Position numbers and translations under genes: made by a program. A stretch of DNA of 64,000 nt from Akkermansiaceae bacterium UBA2381 (lineage in GTDB: Bacteria; Verrucomicrobiota; Verrucomicrobiia; Verrucomicrobiales; DEV007), in NCBI GenBank assembly GCA_002344215.1, contig DDSV01000049.1:278733-342732 (forward strand). Direction: 5' to 3'. Below are positions 54,404-62,421 of this stretch, one piece after another. The notes under the pieces are model-generated. The model saw nothing but the letters and a program-made list of their open reading frames with translations, did no database searches and had not been told where the DNA came from. Numbering within the stretch: position 1 is the first letter of the stretch; the number at the start of each line of letters is the position of its first letter.

Positions 54404-55269
54404 TGAATGGCATCCTCCGCCTCCCGGGCGGCCTCGCGACTGATCGTGGACAATTCCCTCGGATAATCCGTGAGCCGGGGTTCACAGGCACGAAACTCCG
54501 CGGTGTAGGCATAGCGGGGATTCTCAAGAATCTCCCGGGTCGGACCGGATTCAAGGATTCCTCCCTCAAAAAAGACAGCGACACGATCAGCATATCGCTC
54601 GACTCCGCGCAAACTCCCCGAAGTCATAAGAATGCTCATCCCGAACTCGTCGCGAATCTGGGATAACAATTCGATCAGTTGTGCCTCGGCAATTCTATCG
54701 AGGCCCCGGGTTGCCCCGTCGCAGACGAGAAGCCTGGAACCGGCGATGACCGCTTTCATCACCTGAAGCCGTTTCACCACCATCGTCGGCAACTCCCCCA
54801 TCGGAACTGGAAGGATTCGCTCCGGCTCAATGATTCCGACGGTGTAAAAGTATTCGCTTCCGGTTTTCCCGTCTCCCCTTCCCGGTTTTACGCCGGACAT
54901 CCGTCTGCAGTCCTGGAGCCACTGCCGAACCGTTCGATCGGGGTTGAGTTGCCCGTTGTCATCGCCGGAAATGAGGGTGATCGCTCCCGTCCGGAGTTGC
55001 CGAAGCTCGCGCGGATTCAAGCCGAGAATTTCCCTTCCCTCAAAACGGATTGATCCCCTCAGGACCCGCATCTGCGGTCCGGCCGCACCGGCAATAAACT
55101 GCGCGAGGAGTGATTTACCGGATCCCTTTTCTCCGGCGAAAACAAAAATTTCCCCGGGATCTACTTCAACGGAAACCTTCCGGAGACCGATATCCCTATC
55201 GTCAAGAGTGCCCGGTCTTTCAACCGTGAGCCCCCTCACTTCAAGTAATGCGGTTGCAGGCGTTTCCAT
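54364..55269 (-). CDS. Degenerate ABC ATPase (oligopeptide-transporter type)
   Basis: 301 residues from the ATG at 55269 (METPATALLEVRGL). Overall layout follows DppD/OppD: Walker A GEKGSGKS (46-53), an LNP-containing Q-loop region, a signature region, Walker B, and a C-terminal segment PTREILENPRYAYTAEF. But key residues are gone: Q-loop Gln is Gly 102 (LISGDD), the LSGGxxQR signature is LPTMVVKR (160-167), the catalytic Glu after Walker B Asp 184 is Gly 185 (LLVCDGATRGLD), and the switch His is Ser 217 (LMTSGSL). The frame is continuous, so this is no simple pseudogene. Probably inactive or a scaffold. Last gene of a four-gene transporter operon; the second ATPase normal for such systems is absent. 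Confidence 0.85.
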   Translation of the reverse strand: METPATALLEVRGLTVERPGTLDDRDIGLRKVSVEVDPGEIFVFAGEKGSGKSLLAQFIAGAAGPQMRVLRGSIRFEGREILGLNPRELRQLRTGAITLISGDDNGQLNPDRTVRQWLQDCRRMSGVKPGRGDGKTGSEYFYTVGIIEPERILPVPMGELPTMVVKRLQVMKAVIAGSRLLVCDGATRGLDRIAEAQLIELLSQIRDEFGMSILMTSGSLRGVERYADRVAVFFEGGILESGPTREILENPRYAYTAEFRACEPRLTDYPRELSTISREAAREAEDAIHQSVSSLDEAETG

Positions 55270-55277
55270 CGAATCGT

Positions 55278-56159
55278 CTAGAATATTCCGGGAATGTTCC
55301 CCGTTCGAAGCGCGGCTGAAACCCGCCAGCCAAGAAGTGAAAGCACCATCACCACCAACGACGCGAGAATCCCAGGATAGATCGCCATCCACGGTGCCTC
55401 AATGATGAGGACCTGTCCGTAGGCGATCATGGCCCCGCAACTGAGACGGTCACCGGTGAGCCCCATGAAGGACAATGCCATCTCGACCAGGACCACAACA
55501 GGGACAAGAACCGCGAAGACACCAATCAGCCGGCGCAGCACTTTGGGCAGGATCCGGTTCATCACAATTTCGCGCCGCGTCAATCCCAGAGCATAGCTGG
55601 CGAGAACATCGAAGCCGCCTTCCCCCTCGTCAAACCAGGCCGTCAGGACGGGACACAGGTGAAAGGCGATCACAAAAATCAAACCGGAGATTGCCATCAC
55701 GAGACTGCCTCCCGATCCTCCGGTAAAAATCACGAGAACTGCCATCGACGGCATCAGGAACCCCGCGCGACTGGCTGCATTGAGCATTTCGAAACGCTTC
55801 TTCCCTCCGTCGAAAACAAAGAGCATGGTCACCAGAAGAGCCAGCCCTATTCCCAGCGAGACACTCACGACCGCAACGGAAACCGAGCTGGCCATGGCTA
55901 GCCGACTCAGTTCGAAGAGGTCCGCGCCATTTCCGGTGGTGCCGAACCAGTGTTCTTTGTCAGGACTCTCCCAGGCAGGATTCCCCGGCACCGCGTAGAT
56001 CTCGCCCGGACGCACATCCATCCGGCTTCCACCGGAAAAGAGCCATCCAAAAAGAATCAGATAGGGAATGATCAGCAAAAGCACCCGGCGCATCTGCCAG
56101 AGGCGCGCCAGGAAACTCCTGGTGGTGCGGGTCACTTTGGATTGGCGGCGATTTGTCAT
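55278..56159 (-). CDS. ABC transporter permease, DppC/OppC type
   Basis: 293 residues from the ATG at 56159, which overlaps the stop of the upstream permease (ATGA). Six membrane helices. After the first helix comes a DppC-type periplasmic loop with HWFGTTGNGADLFELSRLA. The EAA-like cytoplasmic loop reads YALGLTRREIVMNRILPKVL, followed by helices ending in WRVSAAL. Fits the dipeptide/oligopeptide permease family. Eight bases separate it from the degenerate ATPase gene. Confidence 0.85.
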   Translation of the reverse strand: MTNRRQSKVTRTTRSFLARLWQMRRVLLLIIPYLILFGWLFSGGSRMDVRPGEIYAVPGNPAWESPDKEHWFGTTGNGADLFELSRLAMASSVSVAVVSVSLGIGLALLVTMLFVFDGGKKRFEMLNAASRAGFLMPSMAVLVIFTGGSGGSLVMAISGLIFVIAFHLCPVLTAWFDEGEGGFDVLASYALGLTRREIVMNRILPKVLRRLIGVFAVLVPVVVLVEMALSFMGLTGDRLSCGAMIAYGQVLIIEAPWMAIYPGILASLVVMVLSLLGWRVSAALRTGNIPGIF

Positions 56160-57019
56160 GATGTCCAGTCGGGTTTCAGGAATCGAACCGTGCAATCCTT
56201 GATCAAAACAAAAATGGACACCCATCCCATCATCCACAGGGAACTGGCGATAATTCCCCCGTAATTTTGGAGGAGAACCGACTCCACGAGGAGGGATCCC
56301 ATGCCGGGGTAGCGGAAGGCATACTCGAAGATAAGGCTGCCGGTCAACGCGGGGATGGTGCGATCGCTCAGAGCCAGCAATGAGGGCAGGGAACGGCGGA
56401 AAACGTTACTGTAGAAGATGTCTTCGTCACTGTAACCGGAAGCAAAGAGGCCCCTGACATAAGGACGGGAGAGCTCCCGTTCAAGAACGCCGGAAACCGC
56501 CCGGATTTGCCATCCGACCGCAGCGGCCATCGCCGGCAGGGCAAGAATACAGGCATTCCACCACGAAAGGAGATCAGGTCCCTCCTCAACCACCACATCG
56601 TTGGCAAAGCCCGGACGCTGCCAGTGGAAGTAGGAATAAATGGCCACCATGACCACAAACCAGAATCCGGGGAGACACGCGAAGGCGCTGAAGGCAGCAC
56701 TGAGAAGCCGCGCTGCATGAAAGCGACGCAATCTCGCCCCGAGCACCCCCCAGTTGTAGCCGACCAGAAAAACGCCACTAAGGCAAAGACCCAGGACAGG
56801 AAGCGTCGCCGACATCCGATCGTGGACCAGCCCACCCCAGCTGACGCCCTTGTCCGACAGCTCAGCAGGAACGGGCCCGTAGGAGTCGCGCAACCAGACG
56901 TGGCGGTCTGAGTCCCCGATCACGCAGAAGGACAACTCAATCAGGACAAGCAGGGCCATGCCTGCCGCTCCAAAGCGGATCAGGGCAACAACAAGACGAT
57001 GGAAAAAAATTCGAACCAT
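56156..57019 (-). CDS. ABC transporter permease, DppB/OppB type
   Basis: 287 residues. First helix at 10-32, then further helices at about 72, 105, 150, 205 and 255. The EAA loop GLFASGYSDEDIFYSNVFRR is followed by PSLLALSDRTIPALTGSLI and YAFRYPGMGSLLVESVLL, typical of the DppB branch. Shorter than most DppB (about 310-340). The loop should contact an ABC ATPase, but the only ATPase of the operon is degenerate. Starts 4 bases after the binding-protein gene. Confidence 0.83.
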   Translation of the reverse strand: MVRIFFHRLVVALIRFGAAGMALLVLIELSFCVIGDSDRHVWLRDSYGPVPAELSDKGVSWGGLVHDRMSATLPVLGLCLSGVFLVGYNWGVLGARLRRFHAARLLSAAFSAFACLPGFWFVVMVAIYSYFHWQRPGFANDVVVEEGPDLLSWWNACILALPAMAAAVGWQIRAVSGVLERELSRPYVRGLFASGYSDEDIFYSNVFRRSLPSLLALSDRTIPALTGSLIFEYAFRYPGMGSLLVESVLLQNYGGIIASSLWMMGWVSIFVLIKDCTVRFLKPDWTS

Positions 57020-57023
57020 CCGC

Positions 57024-59135
57024 TTATTTGAATTCCGGGTCTTTCGATTTCAGGGACGTCAGGGTGTCCTCGCGAACCCACCACGGGCGAACCTGCTCCA
57101 GTCCTGCTTTTCCCCCGGTGAGCGGTTCAGGCGCCCCTTGACCTACATCCGATGGCCGTCGCACCGTCATCCCTCCTGTCCTCACCGTCAGGATGCGTCC
57201 GGTTTCGCAGACGAAAAAGCAGGGCTGGAGGTCGGCGATCTCTTTTTGCAGCTTCGCGGTGTGTGATTTGACGACGGACTCATCCGTTTCGTAGCGAATT
57301 TTCTCAAGGAGTTGATCGACCGTTTGATTGCGGAGACCGGAGAAGTTGCCCCCTCCCGCCACCACCCCGGAAGAATGCCAGACGGCATGGCGATCCCTTT
57401 CGAGGGGGATCTCCCAGCTCAGCAGAACCGCATCGAACTCGCGGGTGAGAAGCCGATTGCCCACCAGATCACTCCAGCTCTCAAACTCGAGGTCGACTTT
57501 AACGCCAATCCCTGACCACTGCTCTGCAAGAGACTCGGCCATCCGGCGGTGTTCGGCATTGGCCTGATTCACCGACAGGGTAAAGGAGAGTTCCTTTCCG
57601 TCCGCACCCGACCTGACCCCGGTTTTTTCATTTAAATGAAATCCCTCCCCCTCGAGAATGCGCTCGGCTCCGCGTGGGTCGTACAAGGGCAGCAACATGG
57701 GTTCGTCGCAATACGGAACCCCCGGGAAAAAAAGCCCTTTGACCGGCTCTTCAAAAACAGTCGCACTATCGCGAAGGACCTGCTTCAGATCGATCGCCCG
57801 GGCCAGCGCCCCGCGCACCGCTTTTCTGTCGAGGAAATCCCGGTCGAGATTCCATGCCACAAAATGCTGGAAACGGGGCAGGCATCGAATCGCTTCAACC
57901 ATTCCCGGATTGCGCTCTGACCAGTCAGTGAATCGATCATCGGGAATGATCGCGTCCAGCGACGAGGAACGCAGCGCGATCAGGGTGGATTCCAGGGAGC
58001 CGAATCGGCGATATCGAACGTGTTTCTCCAGGGGCACTGCCCGGAAATGCTCCTCGTTGGCCAGCAGTTCCACCCCTCCGTCTCCCCGCCTTCCGGCGAA
58101 TCGATAGGGGCCAGTCCCGACCGGGTTGGCAAAAAAAGCGTCGCGCGCCTTTTCATTGCCGACACTTTGGAGGAGGTGGGCGGGAAAGACAGGCAACTTT
58201 TCCCAGCTCTCAAGCATCGTCGCCAGTGCGTCTTTGCACTCGATCCGGATACGGTAAGGGCCCACCATTTCGATCCGTTCGACAAACCAGAAACTCGCGG
58301 CAAGAGGAAGCGGAGAGTCCGGTTGCGTCAATTGGCTATAGGAGAAAAGAACATCCTCTGCCGTGAAGGAGCGTCCGTCGTGCCACTTCACGTCGGTCCT
58401 CAGATCCATCAGCATCTCCCGGGTCGTGGTGTGACACTGTTCGCCCACCACTTCGATTTCCGCCTCAAGACTGCGGTTGGACTCGTAATAGAGTTTCAGT
58501 TCGCGTAGGAACAGATCTGTCTCCCCTTTGACAAAAAGATTCGCTTCGCGGTCACCGACATAATCGATCATGCGGATCTGCGTTTTCTCGACCGCGCCCT
58601 TGAGAAAAGACTCAACCGAATCACGCACGGAATGTTTCAAGGTCAGCTTGACGAGGAGATAGTCGCCGAGATTCTCAGCAGCGAATCCACTGAGCAGGCG
58701 GGTATCCAGGCCACCCTCAATTCCCTGCAGTGCCAGAGTGAGGACGGACTCGGATCGATCGAGGGCGAGCAACTCCATCCCCTCCTTGAGATATTCTCCG
58801 GAGCGCAGCATTGCCTCAGATTCTCCGGCCGCCTCCTCACTGGAGCAGCGGATCGTCATGAGCGTCTGAAAACTCCAGTTCTCGATCAGGTTGGGCACGA
58901 GATTGAGCTTCTCATCGCGGGCGAGAAGAGGCTCAAAGATCAGATCCGTCACTTCGCCCGTAATCCCCGACGAGGGCACGAGCGGGTTCAGCATTCCCAC
59001 GGGTTCCTGAATCGCATAGACGAGGGCATCCGTCTCGGAGGAGAGCTGGAGTTCGCTGACCCTGTCAAAGAGCCAACTTCCTCCGAACACCAACAGGAGC
59101 GGCGACGAGAAGAGGATAGCCCGGAGCCAGAACAT
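57024..59135 (-). CDS. Extracellular solute-binding protein family 5, enlarged and membrane-anchored
   Basis: 703 residues against roughly 500-600 in DppA/OppA. The N-terminus is a hydrophobic helix (LRAILFSSPLLLVFGGSWLF) without a clear cleavage site or lipobox, so it may be membrane-anchored. Family 5 features: ALVYAIQEPVGMLNPLVPSS, LIFEPLLARDEKLNLVPNLI, DVKWHDGRSFTAEDVLFSYS near 250, and VGTGPYRFAGRRGDGGVELL. Between the first two and third motifs lie about 150-170 extra residues (SSEEAAGESEAMLRSGEYLK to VGEQCHTTTREMLM) with no counterpart that I know. First gene of the operon with two permeases and the pseudo-ATPase. Confidence 0.85.
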   Translation of the reverse strand: MFWLRAILFSSPLLLVFGGSWLFDRVSELQLSSETDALVYAIQEPVGMLNPLVPSSGITGEVTDLIFEPLLARDEKLNLVPNLIENWSFQTLMTIRCSSEEAAGESEAMLRSGEYLKEGMELLALDRSESVLTLALQGIEGGLDTRLLSGFAAENLGDYLLVKLTLKHSVRDSVESFLKGAVEKTQIRMIDYVGDREANLFVKGETDLFLRELKLYYESNRSLEAEIEVVGEQCHTTTREMLMDLRTDVKWHDGRSFTAEDVLFSYSQLTQPDSPLPLAASFWFVERIEMVGPYRIRIECKDALATMLESWEKLPVFPAHLLQSVGNEKARDAFFANPVGTGPYRFAGRRGDGGVELLANEEHFRAVPLEKHVRYRRFGSLESTLIALRSSSLDAIIPDDRFTDWSERNPGMVEAIRCLPRFQHFVAWNLDRDFLDRKAVRGALARAIDLKQVLRDSATVFEEPVKGLFFPGVPYCDEPMLLPLYDPRGAERILEGEGFHLNEKTGVRSGADGKELSFTLSVNQANAEHRRMAESLAEQWSGIGVKVDLEFESWSDLVGNRLLTREFDAVLLSWEIPLERDRHAVWHSSGVVAGGGNFSGLRNQTVDQLLEKIRYETDESVVKSHTAKLQKEIADLQPCFFVCETGRILTVRTGGMTVRRPSDVGQGAPEPLTGGKAGLEQVRPWWVREDTLTSLKSKDPEFK

Positions 59136-59195
59136 CGCCCGAGATTACCCCAATCACGAGGTGAATGCCAATCTACTTTAGTGATCTTAATTTCT

Positions 59196-60536
59196 TCACC
59201 GAAGATCGAGACACTTCATTTTGTCCTGACCGCGCATGATGAGCCGGCCATCTGCGAGAGCCATCGGAGACCAGAATTTGAAATCGGGCATCTTGAGCAC
59301 CTCACGTCCGGCGGCAGTCTGCTTCGCGACATCCTCATCGACTTCGGCCTTCTTGCCGAAAACATCCGTCATTGCGACTTCCTGGTAACCTTCGGGTGAG
59401 GGCTTCACAGAGCGCAGGTATCCGACTTCCCCATCCTGAATGAGGAGATGTCCATCCACGAGGATCATGTTCCCCCGTCCCATGTACGGTTTGTCGCCGG
59501 TCTGCCAGATCGTTTTTCCATCGAAGTCGATGCACATGAGGCCGCCTGTCTTCCGGGCTTCGCCCTTGTGGTTGTCGTTCTCATTGGCGAGCAGATAAAT
59601 ATGTTCACCGATGACAAAGGGAGGGTGAATCTGCGTGCCCTGTTTCAAGGCGAAGACTTTTTCCACTTTCCACTCGTCCCCCTTTTTGGTGACCCTGACC
59701 ATACAACTGCCGTCCAGGTAGCCTCCGGTTAGAAAAACGAGTTCTTCAGTCACCTTGGTCGGAAAGGGAATCGGGATTTTGTTGAAGTAGGCATCCGTCT
59801 TCCAGAGCACTTTCCCGGATTGGGGTTCAACACTGATGGTGGTTCCCTGGTTGAGTTCACCCTCGCGCTTCGTCGCGACAAAGACGGCCTGCTCAACCCC
59901 GTGAAGGGTGAGCACGGTCGGGGTCGAATGGGAATCGCCGAACCCTTCGGTCTTCCAGAGTTCTTCTCCGGTTTTGCTGTCGAGTCCGATCAGTCCTACC
60001 TCCGGAGCCATTGCCGGTACGATAATCACGTTGCCCACTTTCACGACACTCTGGGCCCAACCCCATTTCGGCGGAGCCGCTCCGTATTTCTCCTGAATCG
60101 AAACCACCCAGTCGGCCTGATGCGTTTTCCGGTCGACACGGAAGACCTGGCCGAATCCGCCGATGAAATAGACCGCGTCCTCTTCGACGAGAGGCACCCC
60201 GCGGCTGCCCGGGAAGGGAAGCTTGCCCGGGTATTCGTAGGAGTAGCTCCACTTCTCGGACCCGTCCTCAAGAGAGAGACAGAGAAGAACGTCATTCGCG
60301 TCGTCGCGGCGATCAGTGAGGAAAACCTCTCCTCCCGAAATCGCCGCGCCACCGAAACCCTCATTTAGATCCATTTCCCAGGCGACCGGAGGGGCATCGG
60401 TTTTCCAGCCGGAGAGCTTCAATCCCGTCGCCGTGGAGATTCCAGCGCGGGTCGGCCCTTGAAACTGCGGCCAATCATCAGCAGCGGCGATCCCGGTGAA
60501 ACAGAAGAAGAGAAGAAGGGAGGAAACATTTTTCAT
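59196..60536 (-). CDS. Secreted PQQ-type beta-propeller protein (BamB-like fold)
   Basis: 446 residues. Signal peptide MKNVSSLLLFFCFTGIAAAD is followed by DWPQFQGPTRAGIS, a characteristic start of PVC PQQ-like proteins. Blades show the tryptophan-docking pattern: LEDGSEKWSYSY, LDSKTGEELWKTEGFGDSHS, VEPQSGKVLWKTD, and IDFDGKTIWQTGDKPY. No quinone-binding cysteine pair, so it is not an obvious quinoprotein dehydrogenase. Probably a protein-binding propeller in the periplasm. Confidence 0.82.
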   Translation of the reverse strand: MKNVSSLLLFFCFTGIAAADDWPQFQGPTRAGISTATGLKLSGWKTDAPPVAWEMDLNEGFGGAAISGGEVFLTDRRDDANDVLLCLSLEDGSEKWSYSYEYPGKLPFPGSRGVPLVEEDAVYFIGGFGQVFRVDRKTHQADWVVSIQEKYGAAPPKWGWAQSVVKVGNVIIVPAMAPEVGLIGLDSKTGEELWKTEGFGDSHSTPTVLTLHGVEQAVFVATKREGELNQGTTISVEPQSGKVLWKTDAYFNKIPIPFPTKVTEELVFLTGGYLDGSCMVRVTKKGDEWKVEKVFALKQGTQIHPPFVIGEHIYLLANENDNHKGEARKTGGLMCIDFDGKTIWQTGDKPYMGRGNMILVDGHLLIQDGEVGYLRSVKPSPEGYQEVAMTDVFGKKAEVDEDVAKQTAAGREVLKMPDFKFWSPMALADGRLIMRGQDKMKCLDLR

Positions 60537-60646
60537 CGGGCGAACGGTGCCAAAAACCTCCCGTCAACGCAAACCCGCAATTGTCGAAATCGCGCCATCG
60601 GAATTGGCGGACCGGAAATCTTCACCACGCCAGCGAACCTGCCCGG

Positions 60647-62278
60647 TCACGGGGATTGAACCAGGGCAGGCCGGAATCCAATGATAAAGCCCCGTTCGTC
60701 CGGAGAACTGGCCCCCCGATAGGCCGAACGGCAGATCTTCCCGTCAAAGTTCCATGAGCCGCCGCGGGTCACACGATACTCTCCGGAATCCGCACCCTGA
60801 GGGTCGGTTTGACCGTCTTCGTAAACATCATCCCCGAACCAGTCGCGACACCATTCCCAAAGGTTCCCATGCATATCATGCACGCCCCATGCGTTCGCGG
60901 CCTTCGCTCCGACCGGGTTCGTTTTGCTCCCGCTGTTCTCTTCAAACCAGGCCATCTCATCCAATTCCCCGGCATGAGGTCCGCTCGTCCCGGCCCGACA
61001 GGCATACTCCCATTGCGCCTCGGTCGGCAAATCCCAGCGCCATCCTTCCGGCGGAGCATGGGAGGTGTTCAATTTCTCGAGATATTCCTGAGCATCACTC
61101 CAGTTCAGGTAGTACATCGGGAAATCCGGCCCTTCGCCTTTGAGGCCTTTGTTGTCAGTCCCCAGCTTCGCCATTTTCCGGATAGTAGTACCCATCGCCT
61201 CTTCCCATTGCGCCTGCGTCAGCTCTGTCCTGGCAATCCAGAATCCGCTGGTCAGCGTCACCCGATGCAGCGTTTCTATTTCACCCCGCCCCTCTTCCTC
61301 TTCCGGACTCCCCATTAAAAACTCTCCGGGTTCACACCAGATCATTGGGACCCCGCCCAACTCTCTTGCTTCACCCGATCGGGCTCCCTCAATCCCGCGG
61401 TTCACCGGCGGAACTTTTGGAACGGCGGGATCCGTCTTCGTCATGGAAACCGGAACAGCCGGACCAGGCAGCAGCGCCATCGTTGAGAAGGCGTGCAGGC
61501 TCTGCCCCGTCCCGTCGAATTTGATCCACGGCTTCTGCTGGCCCTTGACCTTGGTGGCGACTCCGGTGAAGACGGTCAGGATCGGAATGCCACCCGCGCT
61601 GCTCATCTCATTCAGCATCGCTTCGGTGAAAGGGCTGTGATTCCCGGTTCCATCAGGCACCTGCTGCCCCGGTTCACCGGAAAATACCAGCATCGATCCT
61701 TCGGGCAATTGCGCCTCGTTCACTCCGGCAAGACCACCTCCACCACTGCGCGACCGGGCCCAGCTTCTCGTCCTGGCAAAAGGATTGTCCCGGCAACAAT
61801 CGAGCACGACCAGCTTTAATCCCGCCACCTCCTTGCGCATCTCGGCAAGGACACTTTCAAGGGGAAGGGTTTCGTCGTCGAGTGCGAAACCCAGCGCCGC
61901 ATCGAGCGCTTCGTCGCTCAAGCTGTCATCGACAGCCAGTTCGGCATCGACCGGTGCCAGATAGTTATGGCCCTCCACCTCGAAACCGTGCCCCGCATAA
62001 TAAAAGACCGCCGTCGTTGCCGAACGTCCCGCCAGGGCAAAAGCACGCAGCGCCACTCCCATTTCTTTTCCTGTTCCGTCGACCACCTCGGTCACTTCGT
62101 AGCCCGCACCCCGCAAGCTGACCGCCACCTCGCGGGCATCATTCGCAGGGTTCGCCAGTTTCGGAACATGGGCATAGTCGCCGTTTCCGATCACAAGAGC
62201 CACCCGCTCGGCGGAACGAAGTGACGGGAGAACTGCAACGCAGCAAAGAACGGCGGTCGGAATCAAGGCAAGCTTCAT
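60647..62278 (-). CDS. Secreted caspase-like (peptidase C14) protein fused to an FGE (SUMF1-type) domain
   Basis: 543 residues from the ATG at 62278. Signal peptide (MKLALIPTAVLCCVAVLPSL), then a caspase/orthocaspase domain at 25-290: RVALVIGNGDYAHVPKLANP, catalytic His 97 in YYAGHGFEVEG, and catalytic Cys 162 in VLDCCRDNPFA; then SGEPGQQVPDG and SPFTEAML. An FGE domain follows from about 335 (MIWCEPGEFLMGSPEEEEGR, TELTQAQWEEAM, DLPTEAQWEYACRAG, GNLWEWCRDW, RVTRGGSWNFDGKICRSAYR). In the FGE copper site the first Cys is Phe and only the second is present, so sulfatase-activating chemistry is unlikely. The likely role is binding and proteolysis outside the membrane. Confidence 0.88.
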   Translation of the reverse strand: MKLALIPTAVLCCVAVLPSLRSAERVALVIGNGDYAHVPKLANPANDAREVAVSLRGAGYEVTEVVDGTGKEMGVALRAFALAGRSATTAVFYYAGHGFEVEGHNYLAPVDAELAVDDSLSDEALDAALGFALDDETLPLESVLAEMRKEVAGLKLVVLDCCRDNPFARTRSWARSRSGGGGLAGVNEAQLPEGSMLVFSGEPGQQVPDGTGNHSPFTEAMLNEMSSAGGIPILTVFTGVATKVKGQQKPWIKFDGTGQSLHAFSTMALLPGPAVPVSMTKTDPAVPKVPPVNRGIEGARSGEARELGGVPMIWCEPGEFLMGSPEEEEGRGEIETLHRVTLTSGFWIARTELTQAQWEEAMGTTIRKMAKLGTDNKGLKGEGPDFPMYYLNWSDAQEYLEKLNTSHAPPEGWRWDLPTEAQWEYACRAGTSGPHAGELDEMAWFEENSGSKTNPVGAKAANAWGVHDMHGNLWEWCRDWFGDDVYEDGQTDPQGADSGEYRVTRGGSWNFDGKICRSAYRGASSPDERGFIIGFRPALVQSP

Positions 62279-62421
62279 GGGGATCAAAAGTGAAGGACCG
62301 TCGAAAAGGGTGCGCCACAGTGAAGGGAAACCCGTCCCGAAGCGATCACATTTTTTGTCCCGTTCGCATTTATTTAGAACGTCGCGAACGCCCAACCCGG
62401 TGAGGATTGTCCGGACTACAT

